Notes: generated by a model from the sequence alone, not told the origin. Positions 19,875 to 28,986 are shown, numbered from the stretch's first letter. The stretch: DNA of 64,000 bases from an uncultured Clostridia bacterium (GCA_944392335.1 CALXWJ010000070.1:1-64000), one strand, 5' to 3'. Translations and numbers: made by a program.

Positions 19875-22715
19875 TTAATTAAACTCATAATAACCGTACT
19901 GACCTATGTTGTCAAATGTATCCAACAAGAATAAGGCCACTTTTTTAGTTTGTGATAAATTATTCAATGTAAAATTAACGTTTTGAATCTGACCGGCGTC
20001 AATTTGCGAGATTGGAAGCGCAACAGCACTAACCATCTTATTATCATCTGCATATGCGGCAACAATTGCACGTACAGGCTGCGTTTCACCGGTATAATTC
20101 TTTATTATAAAGCTTCCCGAAACACTCTGCAAATTTTCCAGATCCTCCGCATCAAGTTTCAGAGATGAAGCACTAACCCCACCTTCTGCGTCAGCTACTT
20201 TAAACATACTGACTCTTATATTGTCTATTACCATCATTTCGGTTATCTGAGTACGGAATATAAGATATCCGGTTTCATAAGGAGAATCTTCCGGTTCACC
20301 TTTCATTATCAATTCTCCATCTCTGTAAATATAGATGTTTTTGCCCTTTTTCACCCATTCTATATTGTATACCGGAGGTTTATCTCTTTTTGATTCGCTT
20401 ACGCCTTTCTTTTCCGCAATTTCTTCAGGGAACGGATCACCGGTAGTATAGAATGTATACTCATTATTTTCACTGTCACAGTATGCATCTCCGTGTACCC
20501 ATGCTGAATATGTATTATTTGCCACATCGGTAGGTGTTTTATTTTTTAATTGCTGCAGTCTTGCCGTAGTCGAATTAACATAAAACTGATATCCATTTGC
20601 AAATTCTTTTGTCTGTAAATTGTATCCCCATAAGCTGTATGGAACAGCTGCATTATAGTCTTTGTCATCGTTATTCAGATTTGCATTATACAGCTGAAAA
20701 TCATATGACAACATTACATTTTCTGCACTTACAACTTCAGGTACTGATATTATGCAGCTTGCATTCCACACAATTCTGCACTTATTTCCGTCATCGCCGT
20801 CAATTGTTTTTCCTCCCACTTCAATTCCCGAAGCAATTGTATCATCTTCAAAATCTTCAAAAGCAACCGTTTCTATTTCAAATTTTTTCAGAATCGGTGT
20901 TTTCAGCACTGCTGTACTGGTTTCAATACCCTTTCCAATCATTAATTCATATTCTACATCTTTTTCAAAATTATCAATATTTACAGTAAGAATATTTTTG
21001 TCAACTGCACAACTAATATCAATCGGTTCATCATTTTTCAAAACAGCCACTGAAGAAAAATCTGTCACGGAAGATATATCTTCATTAAAAGTAATTATAA
21101 CAGATTTATTGTCTCCCGTAATCTCCGTTACTTCAATTGCTTTTTTACTGAGTACCTCTGTGTATGAGTATTCCTCAAACAAATATACATTCTTGCCGCC
21201 AAAGCCCGGATCTATAACAATTTTATATTCATTGTCTATTACGTAACTCTCCGGAATTATTATTATCGTATTTCCGTTAACCGTAATATTTGCATTTATA
21301 AGATTATCATTTTCATATATATGTATTCTATCAAGAGTAGCATTATAATCACTTTCTGTATCAAGCGTTACCGTAATATTCTGTGCAGTCATAACTGTAT
21401 CAATTACTTTTACTTCTTTAGGTTCAATGTATTTTTCAAAAGAATATTCTTTATATGTATACATTGTTTTTGTGCCGAAGCCTTCACCGATAACAACCTT
21501 ATATGTGTTTGAAGCCGAATATCCCTCGGGTACTATATTTAATATCTTTTCATCTTCGCTGTTAAGACTTATATCCGCTGTTACTAAGGCGTCATTTTCA
21601 TATACACTGATTTTAGAAAAATCAGTGGTTCCGTGAAGTGTTCTGTCAAATGTTACATACAATGCATTAAAATCTGATGTCATATCTGTTGCAACTACTT
21701 CGCCGTATTCAGGTTCTATTACGTCTTCGGTACAGTATGTAAGCATAATATTATCTATTACAGCCAATGTCCTGTTGTCGGCATTAATAGAAAAATATCC
21801 TCCATTATATGTTTCATCGGCAAAATTAAGTAATCTGTCATTATCTGCATAAGCTGAAATACCGTCGGAAGAAATTCTCAGTCCCATATTTCTGCAGTTT
21901 GATTCTTCAGTATATGTGTAATCTTCACCAATTATATTACTTGAATTGTTAACAATGCTGAAGCCAAACTTTTCATTATCCGCACCGTATGCTGCATTTG
22001 CCTGAGAACCAAATGTCCCGGTTGAATCTGTCTTTCCTATATAACATTTTGTGCTGTTAATCTTCATTGTATATGAATCATAGTTATTTTCTGTATTCTT
22101 AGAATCAGCATTCATTAATATCTGTACCAATCCCGCATTTGCAGGTAATTCCTTACCTGCTGCAGTAATGGATTTTTTTCCGTATCCTTTTATATCCGCA
22201 GAAAATGTAACATTTCTCCCATCAAATGCCTCATACAGATCAGATATTACAAAGGATGTATTTGTTATTGCAAGCTCTCCGTTTTTAAATAAAGCTTCGC
22301 CTTCTCCCAAAGTTATTGAATACTGACCATATTCATTTTCACCATTCAGGTCTTCTGTTAATGCAGCATCTTCATACGAGCTAAAATCCTCATAGAACAG
22401 TTTTTTAATTTTAAATTGTTTTTCCTGTCCGGCAATATTTAAGGTATATACTTTATCAATTTCGAGCAATGAGCTCGGAACCAAAGTTACAATATTACCG
22501 TCTATCTCATACGTAGTTTCCACAGGCTGTTCGTCACACATTAATGTGTACCCGTCTATGTCGTCCTGATTTACATTCATGTCAAATCCGACAGTTACAC
22601 CGTACATATCGGCATATACACTCTCAATCGTATCAGCATACACTGTTGAAAAAGCCGACGCCTGCAATACCATTATTGCTCCCAACAGAAGTGATATTTT
22701 TCTTATCATATACAT
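19875..22715 (-). CDS. Secreted protein with tandem SbsA-type Ig-like domains
   Basis: About 946 residues. GGAAAGGA lies next to the candidate start codons; the ATG at 22715 (MYMIRKISLL) gives usable spacing, while the longer frame to 22742 lacks a ribosome site. After the signal peptide come one Ig-like domain and a jelly roll, then three tandem SbsA-type Ig domains at about 340-620 (VVIGEGFGTK, VIDPGFGGKN, MIGKGIETST). A second jelly roll and a C-terminal beta module (IVAAYADDNKM, FLLDTFDN) follow. It is a paralogue of the downstream 1485-residue protein. As the first gene of the leftward cluster it probably follows the operon promoter near 22800. Carbohydrate binding is inferred from the module types only. 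Confidence 0.8.
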   Translation of the reverse strand: MYMIRKISLLLGAIMVLQASAFSTVYADTIESVYADMYGVTVGFDMNVNQDDIDGYTLMCDEQPVETTYEIDGNIVTLVPSSLLEIDKVYTLNIAGQEKQFKIKKLFYEDFSSYEDAALTEDLNGENEYGQYSITLGEGEALFKNGELAITNTSFVISDLYEAFDGRNVTFSADIKGYGKKSITAAGKELPANAGLVQILMNADSKNTENNYDSYTMKINSTKCYIGKTDSTGTFGSQANAAYGADNEKFGFSIVNNSSNIIGEDYTYTEESNCRNMGLRISSDGISAYADNDRLLNFADETYNGGYFSINADNRTLAVIDNIMLTYCTEDVIEPEYGEVVATDMTSDFNALYVTFDRTLHGTTDFSKISVYENDALVTADISLNSEDEKILNIVPEGYSASNTYKVVIGEGFGTKTMYTYKEYSFEKYIEPKEVKVIDTVMTAQNITVTLDTESDYNATLDRIHIYENDNLINANITVNGNTIIIIPESYVIDNEYKIVIDPGFGGKNVYLFEEYSYTEVLSKKAIEVTEITGDNKSVIITFNEDISSVTDFSSVAVLKNDEPIDISCAVDKNILTVNIDNFEKDVEYELMIGKGIETSTAVLKTPILKKFEIETVAFEDFEDDTIASGIEVGGKTIDGDDGNKCRIVWNASCIISVPEVVSAENVMLSYDFQLYNANLNNDDKDYNAAVPYSLWGYNLQTKEFANGYQFYVNSTTARLQQLKNKTPTDVANNTYSAWVHGDAYCDSENNEYTFYTTGDPFPEEIAEKKGVSESKRDKPPVYNIEWVKKGKNIYIYRDGELIMKGEPEDSPYETGYLIFRTQITEMMVIDNIRVSMFKVADAEGGVSASSLKLDAEDLENLQSVSGSFIIKNYTGETQPVRAIVAAYADDNKMVSAVALPISQIDAGQIQNVNFTLNNLSQTKKVALFLLDTFDNIGQYGYYEFN

Positions 22716-22791
22716 AACCATTCCTTTCCGTGCTCTTCGCACACCATATCAATATAACACCTATGCTTTACGCAGTGACATATCAACTTAA

Positions 22792-22820
22792 ATTATACAT
22801 AAAATTTATGCATATTACAC
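22792..22820 (-). promoter_or_regulatory. Possible promoter of the secreted-protein operon
   Basis: On the minus strand a perfect TATAAT (22797-22792) stands 17 bases after a weak GTGTAA hexamer (22820-22815). It is about 75 bases upstream of the first secreted-protein start. The -35 match is poor, so an activator would be expected. Confidence 0.4.
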
Positions 22821-22921
22821 AAAAATGATAATCTTTTTCATAAATATCATATCAATTATATCACATTCATATTTAAATTAATATAAAAATATTTTTCAAA
22901 AATATCAAATTTTTGTCATAC

Positions 22922-22991
22922 ACAAAAAAATTAAAAACCCTTGGAACAAGTCTTATAATTTTATTATTTCAAAAACTGTTTCCAAGGGGTT
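22922..22991 (-). terminator. Terminator of the first URO-D-like gene
   Basis: Minus-strand order: stem arm AACCCCTTGGAA (22991-22980), a long AT-rich loop, matching arm TTCCAAGGGTT, then a T-rich tract ending near 22922. It lies just after the URO-D-like stop codon at 23001. Confidence 0.7.
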
Positions 22992-23000
22992 AGTATAAAA

Positions 23001-24074
23001 TTAATATGTTCCCAATTCCAATCCGCGTTCTATAAAATAGCGGTATGAATCGATATTGACCGATTCCGGTATGGAATGATCCGAATGCAAGATATATTTA
23101 TAGCCTTCTTTTATAAACGGTATCTTTGACTCCAATTCCTTATTAATGATATTTTTATCATTGCTGTATAAAGCTCTCACATCAATGCCGCCCATAAAGC
23201 ATATTTTATCCGAATACTGTTTATAAAGCTTTACCAGATCCATGCCGGCTTTGACCTCCAATGCCTGAAGACAATCTATTCCCGCCTCGATCATATAGGG
23301 CATAAGCGGTTCAACAAATCCGCATGAATGCATTATAACCGGAAGTCCCAGGCTGTGAGCAAAATCTATTGTTTTAACATGAGCCGGCATAATCAATTCC
23401 TCATACATTGCAGGCGACATAAAGGGTTTTAGTTTGAATCCCATATCCTCATAAAACCATATACCGTCAGGCTTGCCTTCTCTTTCAAACAATATTTTCC
23501 ACAAATCTATTATCAGATCAGCATACACCGACGCCATTTCCTTTACCCATTCCGGATCCAGCGCCATTCCAACAAGCAGGTTTTCATGACCGCATACAGG
23601 ATGTATGCTCTCAAACACATTTACGCCGGACCAGCAGAAAAACCGTCCATGCTCGGCACACTGCTGTTTCTTTTGGCGATATACTTCAAAATTTATTCTT
23701 CTCTCATCGCACGTAAGCTTTGGCAATATTATTTTTTCCCAGTCTTTTCTTTCCTTTACGGTAAAGTCTACATGCTCGGGAGTTGTATCGTGAAACTTAT
23801 GGTTTCTCAAAATTGCCCCGTTACCGTTTTTTATTGTTACGGTGTCTGCATCCTGTGCCACTATTTCATCTTTAAAATCCAGATCCGCCGTTAAATTGAA
23901 TACCCATGCTTCACCGAAATCGAAATCAAACAAATCATCGAAATCCACTTTTGGATCAACCCAGCCTCTTTCTTCCCATTTTTTATGAGTATCATTCCAA
24001 AAATGCTCATATAAACCTATACGGTCTATAGGGTTTCCTTTTAACTGATTTAAAAATCTCTCTTTTCCCGTCAT
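23001..24074 (-). CDS. Uroporphyrinogen-decarboxylase-like protein (URO-D superfamily)
   Basis: A 357-residue cytoplasmic TIM-barrel protein of the URO-D / MtaA superfamily. GGGAGGA lies seven bases before the ATG. The opening MTGKERFLNQL and the VIMHSCGF motif at about 246-253 are typical; His-x-Cys there matches two of the three zinc ligands of methylcobamide:thiol methyltransferases (MtaA/MtbA). The third Cys near the C terminus is replaced around LHSDHSIP. True HemE is unlikely, because the other heme genes and the HemE N-terminal Arg motif are missing. Methyl transfer or a sugar-linked role is possible but unproven. It is transcribed away from an AraC gene (frameshifted) and is one of three such pairs or neighbours in this window. 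Confidence 0.75.
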   Translation of the reverse strand: MTGKERFLNQLKGNPIDRIGLYEHFWNDTHKKWEERGWVDPKVDFDDLFDFDFGEAWVFNLTADLDFKDEIVAQDADTVTIKNGNGAILRNHKFHDTTPEHVDFTVKERKDWEKIILPKLTCDERRINFEVYRQKKQQCAEHGRFFCWSGVNVFESIHPVCGHENLLVGMALDPEWVKEMASVYADLIIDLWKILFEREGKPDGIWFYEDMGFKLKPFMSPAMYEELIMPAHVKTIDFAHSLGLPVIMHSCGFVEPLMPYMIEAGIDCLQALEVKAGMDLVKLYKQYSDKICFMGGIDVRALYSNDKNIINKELESKIPFIKEGYKYILHSDHSIPESVNIDSYRYFIERGLELGTY

Positions 24075-24203
24075 GATCTTATCCTCCCGTGTAATAAAAT
24101 AGTTTTCCGGTTATTTTCAAACAGCATATATCACCTTTTTTAAATAACTTGATTTATGGTTAAAGTATACCACATAAAAAGAAATAATTATATAAAAATA
24201 ATA

Positions 24204-24232
24204 TTGTTTTTATAGAAAAAGTATTGTATAAT
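24204..24232 (+). promoter_or_regulatory. SigA-type promoter of the broken AraC gene
   Basis: TTGTTT (24204-24209), a 17-base spacer, then TATAAT (24227-24232). The start codon at 24255 follows with an AGGTGA ribosome site between, so the promoter remains intact even though the gene is frameshifted. Confidence 0.65.
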
Positions 24233-24254
24233 AAAAAAAGAAATAGGTGATGTT

Positions 24255-25044
24255 ATGAATGAAAAAACTCTGTTTGCCTCAGATATTAAAATAATGGAAG
24301 GCTTTTTTTTTTAAAGGATATGATAAAAATATAGAACTGCCGTCCCGGACGGTAAAAAACTACGAAATCGAATATTTTATCAAAGGCGGCGGCGGTATTA
24401 TAATAAACAATAATACGGTGACCTTCCCCACCGAAAGCGTCAATTTAAGAAAACCCGGCCAAAGGGTAATGGGGATATTGCCGTATAATTGTGTTGTGAT
24501 CCATCTGCAGGACTGCGCATGGCTCAACAGCCTGCTTTATCGGCTTCCCGACAAGCTGTTCCCGCAAAATCCCGCGGAGTTTTACGAAAAAATGACACAA
24601 ATAATAATCAATATGCAAAGCTGTGATACCATATCAAGGTTTAAGACGACATCGCTTCTGTTTAGCTTGCTGAATGATCTGATCAACGCAATGCCCGATC
24701 AGGCAGATCTGCATATGGGTTACAATCCGCACATCAATAAGGCAATAAAATATATATACGAAAACTTAGACTCTCCCATAAATATAGAACAGCTTGCACA
24801 TAAATGCGATCTGAGCAAAAGCTATTTTCATAAAGCCTTTAAAGAATCCACGGGACTGACGCCCAACAATTTTATCCTAAATCTGAAAATCAACCGATGC
24901 AAACAGCTTTTGCATCTTACAGGCATGAGCATAGGAGAAATTGCTGAAAGCGTCGGTTTTTACGACTGTGTTTATTTCAGCTATGTATTTAAACGTATCA
25001 CCAAAATGTCTCCTTCCCAATACAGAAAAAAAATGAGAGATTAG
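24255..25044 (+). pseudogene. AraC-family regulator with a frameshift in a T10 tract
   Basis: The reading frame opens at ATG 24255 (MNEKTLFASDIKIMEGFFF) behind an AGGTGA ribosome site and hits a stop at 24312-24314, at the end of ten consecutive T at 24303-24312. Removing one T restores a continuous frame: FFFKGYDKNIELPSRT runs into the sensing domain (YEIEYFIKGGG) and then the paired helix-turn-helix DNA-binding domain at about 165-260 (NIEQLAHKCDLSKSYFHKAF, IGEIAESVGFYDCVYFS). The product would be about 263 residues, a normal AraC length. Promoter and terminator are intact. Explanations are a recent mutation, phase variation or transcript slippage in the homopolymer, or an assembly error. 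A shorter product could start at GTG 24418. It would probably control the divergent URO-D-like gene. Confidence 0.8.
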
Positions 25045-25075
25045 ATATATACTTCTGATCTCTCATTATTTGTTT
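25032..25075 (+). terminator. Terminator overlapping the AraC stop codon
   Basis: Arms AATGAGAGAT (25032-25041) and ATCTCTCATT (25058-25067), followed by a short T-rich run. It lies between the convergent AraC and URO-D-like genes and may serve both. Confidence 0.65.
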
Positions 25076-25135
25076 CATGTAAAAATTGTATAATTATTCC
25101 CGCCGGTCACGAGACCTCTATTTTAAACTGTTTTT

Positions 25136-26257
25136 TCATATCTTAACTTCTTTCAGCTTTTCACAGTAATATTGAACATTCTCCCATTTTGCATCAGGCG
25201 GGATCCTGTGGTCCGGGCAAGGAATAAATCCGCCCAAAGCAATCAAAGGCTTCAATCTTTCAATTTCTTTATCGATTGCTTTATAATCCTGTGCAAACAC
25301 CTTTTTATCCATGCCGCCCACACCTCTTAGCTCTTTTCCGTACTTTTCTCTCCAAGGCGCAATAGAAGCATTCCATGTTCCGACCTCGATCGGGAACATT
25401 GTGTTAACACCGTTGTTTATCCATGTGGGTATAAGACTGTCGATCATTCCGTCACAATCCAGTGAGACAATATTGACGTCATACTTTTTCAAAAGATCTG
25501 TTATTCTTTTATAATGAGGGCCTACAAGCTCATCAAATACCCGCGGTATAACAAGAGGACCGTTTTTAAAGCATATATCCTCCCAGAACTGCCCCATATC
25601 AAATTTAATACCCTCCTGTAATATTCTTTCAACATTTTTATAACAAATATCGGCAACGGTATTTATAATTTCAACGTACAGGTCCTCGTCATCGGCATAC
25701 AGATAGGATATTCCTTCAACGCCGAGTATATTTCTTATGTTCCCGAACAGGCTTCCGCAATATATTCCCAAAGGAAATTCCCTGTCCTTTTCATCAACTG
25801 CCTTTAATTTTTCCAATTCCTCAAAATTGATTCTGTCTTCGCTCCACTGCAGCTTTGGAAGATAAAGCTCCTCCCATGCTTTTCTGTCAGTCAGCAAATG
25901 TCCTACCTCTGCCGGTATTGACACTACATCTTTTTTTTCAATTACTATCAAGCCTAAGTCATCAATACATTTCATTTGTCCGTTCGGCATTTCTTCCAAT
26001 ATCTTTTTTTCAAAAGGAGGATTTAAAAGGCAATTTGATCCAAAACCGCTGCTCCAGTCAAAATCAAATCCAAGCTTTTTCATTATTTCAAAATCATCGG
26101 GGCTGTTATCCCAGTATCCTCTCCAGTTCTGCTCCGTTATATGCCCTTCATGGTACCATTTCTCCAATGTTTCATTCCAATAACCAAAAGCAACAATCGG
26201 CATTCTGTCAACAGGCTTGTAGTTCAGAATGTTCATTGTACGTTCTCTGTTTGTCAT
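25136..26257 (-). CDS. Second uroporphyrinogen-decarboxylase-like protein
   Basis: A 373-residue TIM-barrel protein of the same superfamily as the product at 23001-24074 (opening MTNRERTMNILNYKPVDRMP). At the usual metal-binding strand it has VSLDCDGM instead of His-Ser-Cys-Gly. Its C-terminal loop reads IPCPDHRIPPDAKW, which places a Cys near the expected third ligand position. The ligand set therefore differs from both MtaA and the neighbour, and the substrate may differ too. No corrinoid protein or methyltransferase partner is nearby. The gene ends opposite the broken AraC gene and starts about 160 bases before the 3' end of the intact AraC gene at 26416, on the same strand. Confidence 0.72.
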   Translation of the reverse strand: MTNRERTMNILNYKPVDRMPIVAFGYWNETLEKWYHEGHITEQNWRGYWDNSPDDFEIMKKLGFDFDWSSGFGSNCLLNPPFEKKILEEMPNGQMKCIDDLGLIVIEKKDVVSIPAEVGHLLTDRKAWEELYLPKLQWSEDRINFEELEKLKAVDEKDREFPLGIYCGSLFGNIRNILGVEGISYLYADDEDLYVEIINTVADICYKNVERILQEGIKFDMGQFWEDICFKNGPLVIPRVFDELVGPHYKRITDLLKKYDVNIVSLDCDGMIDSLIPTWINNGVNTMFPIEVGTWNASIAPWREKYGKELRGVGGMDKKVFAQDYKAIDKEIERLKPLIALGGFIPCPDHRIPPDAKWENVQYYCEKLKEVKI

Positions 26258-26381
26258 TTACATCACTCTTTCCTTTATTAATATTAAATAAATATTTTTT
26301 TTGATATTATATAATAAAAACAGTAATAAATCAATAGTGATTTTTTCTGTAAAATATATAATTTTTTCTGTAATATATGAT

Positions 26382-26413
26382 TTTGTATAATTGTCAATGA
26401 TAGGTGACACTTT
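26382..26413. repeat. 32-base repeat, copy 1, directly after an AraC gene
   Basis: This sequence occurs again at 52701-52732 with a single mismatch. It contains the dyad TGTCA-N8-TGACA. The copy touches the stop codon of the AraC gene on the minus strand. The GGTGACACTTT edge recalls insertion-sequence ends, although no transposase remains here. A regulatory dyad is the alternative. Confidence 0.6.
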
Positions 26414-26415
26414 TC

Positions 26416-27222
26416 TCAGAGCATAAATTTTTTCCGATACTTTAAAGGCGATATACCGTATCTTTCACAAAACCGTCTTGAAAAATAAAATTGGTCGCAA
26501 AAACCAAGCATGCTGCTGATTTCATTTAATGAATATTCTCCACTTCGCACCTGGCGTTCGGCGATATACATCAGCCTATCATCAATATATCTGCCTATAG
26601 GCTTACCCATTTCCTTTTTAAATAATTTCCGCAGCTTTGAAGGAGACAAAAACATTGTTTCCGCTATCTTAGAAACCGTCAGTGAAGCAGATAGATTTGT
26701 CTCGATATAATCCTGGATTTTAACTACCTGTTCTGAATAATTGATATTTTTATTATCCGCCTTCGGCTCCGAGCTGATACATTTAAATATAATATCATAC
26801 AACGCCGCTTTTATTGCAAACACATTGCTGATTTTATTTTCCGAAATTTTATTGCTCATCTCTTCTATCAGCTTTTTTTGATTATGTATTATTATACATT
26901 CCGATATTTCATTAAAAATATCATGATAATCCGGCATTAATACAGAAAAATGAAAATATACTTTTTCCAGATATTTTTCACAGCTGTATGAAAAAGTAAG
27001 ACCGGCGGGTATTACGTAAATATTTCCCGGCTTTAAAGCAATGACCTTTCCGTTATAATTTATTTTTGCTTCACCATCTATTACCATATAAATCCTGTTA
27101 AACACAGAACAAACCTGTTGGGCATTCCAGTCCTTACCCAGGCTGACATATGCCATTTCTGAAATATCCATATGTATTTTGTCCATATTCGCAAAAAGTT
27201 CAGATGATTTAATAAATTTCAT
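26416..27222 (-). CDS. AraC-family transcriptional regulator
   Basis: About 268 residues. The start at 27222 is preferred because GGAG lies eight bases upstream; the frame also allows 27228. The N-terminal cupin-like sensor includes KINYNGKVIALKPGNIYVIP. The C-terminal tandem helix-turn-helix spans about 175-265 (LTVSKIAETMFLSPSKLRKL, YSLNEISSMLGFCDQFYFSR, ending GISPLKYRKK). It is divergent from the GH29 fucosidase gene at 27331 and upstream of a same-strand URO-D-like gene, so it probably senses a fucose-containing or related sugar and controls one or both. The effector is inferred. Confidence 0.88.
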   Translation of the reverse strand: MKFIKSSELFANMDKIHMDISEMAYVSLGKDWNAQQVCSVFNRIYMVIDGEAKINYNGKVIALKPGNIYVIPAGLTFSYSCEKYLEKVYFHFSVLMPDYHDIFNEISECIIIHNQKKLIEEMSNKISENKISNVFAIKAALYDIIFKCISSEPKADNKNINYSEQVVKIQDYIETNLSASLTVSKIAETMFLSPSKLRKLFKKEMGKPIGRYIDDRLMYIAERQVRSGEYSLNEISSMLGFCDQFYFSRRFCERYGISPLKYRKKFML

Positions 27223-27270
27223 GCCCATTTCTCCATATTTTATCCTTAATGTTCCATTTTTTTATTTATT

Positions 27271-27299
27271 ATTATATGCTATGATAATCAAAAAGTCAA
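27271..27299 (-). promoter_or_regulatory. Promoter of the AraC gene at 26416
   Basis: On the minus strand TTGACT (27299-27294), a 17-base spacer and TATAAT (27276-27271), about 50 bases upstream of the AraC start. It lies in the short divergent region shared with the fucosidase gene, so one bound regulator could act on both. Confidence 0.7.
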
Positions 27300-27330
27300 C
27301 AAAAAAATGTACAACGAAAGGATGATAAAA

Positions 27331-28686
27331 ATGTCAAGTTATGTTACAAGAAAAACACCCGGCGATACCGCCTGGTTCACACATGATCGTTTCGGAATGT
27401 TTATCCATTTTGGATTGTATGCTTTGCCGGCACGCCATGAATGGATCAAAACATATGAATTCATTCCGGAAGAAAAATACGATAAATATTTTAACCACTT
27501 CGATCCCGATATGTTTGACGCGCGTGAATGGGCTAAAACCGCAAGGGCTGCAGGTATAAAATATGCCGTTTTGACCGCAAAGCATCATGAAGGCTTTTGT
27601 ATGTTCGATTCAAAATATACCGATTACAAAATTACAAATACCGCTTTTGGAAGGGATTTGGTCAAGGAATACGCCGACGCATTCCGTGCAGAAGGACTTC
27701 ATGTAGGTCTTTATTACTCATTGATCGACTGGCATCATCCCGATTTTCCGATCGACCGCTTACATCCAAGGCGTAAAGATGCAGACGCCGAACAGCAGGA
27801 TAAAGGCAGAGACATAAGAAAATATGCAAAATATATGCGCGATCAGGTTACGGAGCTTCTTACCAACTACGGAAAAATAGATGTTTTATGGTTTGATTTT
27901 TCCTACACAACCCCAAATGATCTAAAACCGGACGATCCACTTCAAAATGAGATAAAGCCATGGATGCAGTTTAATGGCGGCAAGGGAAAAGATCAGTGGG
28001 AGGCGGAAGAACTTATCAAAACCGTTCGGTCTCTGCAGCCTGATATTATTATCGACAACAGGACTGAAATCGAACAGGATATTGTCACACCCGAACAATA
28101 TCAAGTGCTCAGCTGGCCAAGACACCCCGAAACAAATGAACTTCTTGTATGGGAAGCATGTCAGACTTTTTCGGGTTCATGGGGATATTATCGTGACGAG
28201 CAAACATGGAAATCTCCGAAAATGCTCATAGATATGCTGATCAACACCGTTTCCTTGGGAGGGAATTTACTGATGAACGTAGGTCCTACGGCACGCGGAT
28301 ACTTTGATAAAAGGGCAAATGATGCTTTAAATGTTTACACAAATTGGATGAAATACAATTCACGTTCGATCTACGGATGTACCATGGCAGAGCCTGAATT
28401 TTTAGATGTTGCGCCTCGGGGTACAAGACTTACACAAAGCATGGACGGCAAACGTCTTTACATACATTTGTTTGAATATCCGTTCCGCTTCCTTGAAATG
28501 CACGGCATGGCAGGGAAGATTGAATATGCACAGTTCCTGCATGATTCAAGTGAAATTTTATTTACCGAAAAAGGCTCTAACCACTTCAGCGAGGGACGTA
28601 CCGCATCCGATGATCTGGTTGTTTTTGAACTTCCATGTATTAAGCCCGATGTAATAGACCCGGTTATTGAAGTATTTTTAAAATAA
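27331..28686 (+). CDS. GH29 alpha-L-fucosidase, cytoplasmic
   Basis: A 451-residue enzyme removing terminal alpha-L-fucose by a retaining mechanism. The start at MSSYVTRKTP is chosen because AAAGGA lies about eight bases upstream; the longer frame from 27307 has no site. Family markers are GMFIHFGLYA at about 22-31, TAKHHEGF at about 88-95 and the nucleophile Asp in VLWFDFSYT at about 192-200. LLMNVGPTARG lies further on. There is no signal peptide, so it should act on imported oligosaccharides. It is divergent from an AraC gene and followed by a strong terminator, and thus forms a single-gene unit. A second, less similar GH29 gene lies at 46844-48064. Confidence 0.92.
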   Translation: MSSYVTRKTPGDTAWFTHDRFGMFIHFGLYALPARHEWIKTYEFIPEEKYDKYFNHFDPDMFDAREWAKTARAAGIKYAVLTAKHHEGFCMFDSKYTDYKITNTAFGRDLVKEYADAFRAEGLHVGLYYSLIDWHHPDFPIDRLHPRRKDADAEQQDKGRDIRKYAKYMRDQVTELLTNYGKIDVLWFDFSYTTPNDLKPDDPLQNEIKPWMQFNGGKGKDQWEAEELIKTVRSLQPDIIIDNRTEIEQDIVTPEQYQVLSWPRHPETNELLVWEACQTFSGSWGYYRDEQTWKSPKMLIDMLINTVSLGGNLLMNVGPTARGYFDKRANDALNVYTNWMKYNSRSIYGCTMAEPEFLDVAPRGTRLTQSMDGKRLYIHLFEYPFRFLEMHGMAGKIEYAQFLHDSSEILFTEKGSNHFSEGRTASDDLVVFELPCIKPDVIDPVIEVFLK

Positions 28687-28699
28687 TTCTTAAATAAAT

Positions 28700-28767
28700 A
28701 AAAAATGAGAGTAATAATGATATGCTGTATCGGTGGCAGTCAACATTTCATATACTCTCATTTTTTA
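28700..28767 (+). terminator. Terminator of the GH29 gene
   Basis: Arms AAAAAATGAGAGTA (28700-28713) and TACTCTCATTTTTT (28753-28766), with a loop of about 39 bases and a terminal T run directly after the fucosidase stop codon. Confidence 0.75.
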
Positions 28768-28830
28768 TCTGTTTTTTTATTAATATTCTGAAATCATTTA
28801 GTATGAAAATATTTTCGGTTGTCAATTCAA

Positions 28831-28970
28831 TAATGGCTTGTCCCGTAAGAAAACGTCGGCAAAGGAAAGCTTTGCAGCGCTGTAATCAACAGGAGATTGC
28901 ACTCTCACACTGATTACAGATATGAAACCCCCGCCTAAAAAGGCGGGGACGTCTTGTCCGCAGTTATACC
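28831..28970 (+). repeat. Structured intergenic repeat, copy A
   Basis: About 140 bases. It opens with GGCTTGTCCCGT and ends in GTCCGCAGTTATACC. It contains the inverted pair TGTAATCA / TGATTACA and a GC hairpin CCCCGCC / GGCGGGG, with an outer TTGTCCC / GGGGAC-type stem. It ends 17 bases from the stop of the 76-residue protein. Together with the GH29 terminator it fills the space after the fucosidase gene. Confidence 0.85.
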
Positions 28971-28986
28971 AAATGATTCCTTCAAA

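Noticed and set aside
20752-21246. A 164-residue plus-strand frame rich in Ser and Ile
   Set aside because: It is antisense to the secreted Ig-domain protein and has no ribosome site or family motif.
23001-24074. Calling the URO-D-like protein HemE
   Set aside because: The N-terminal Arg-rich substrate motif of HemE is missing, there are three divergent copies, and no other heme gene is near.
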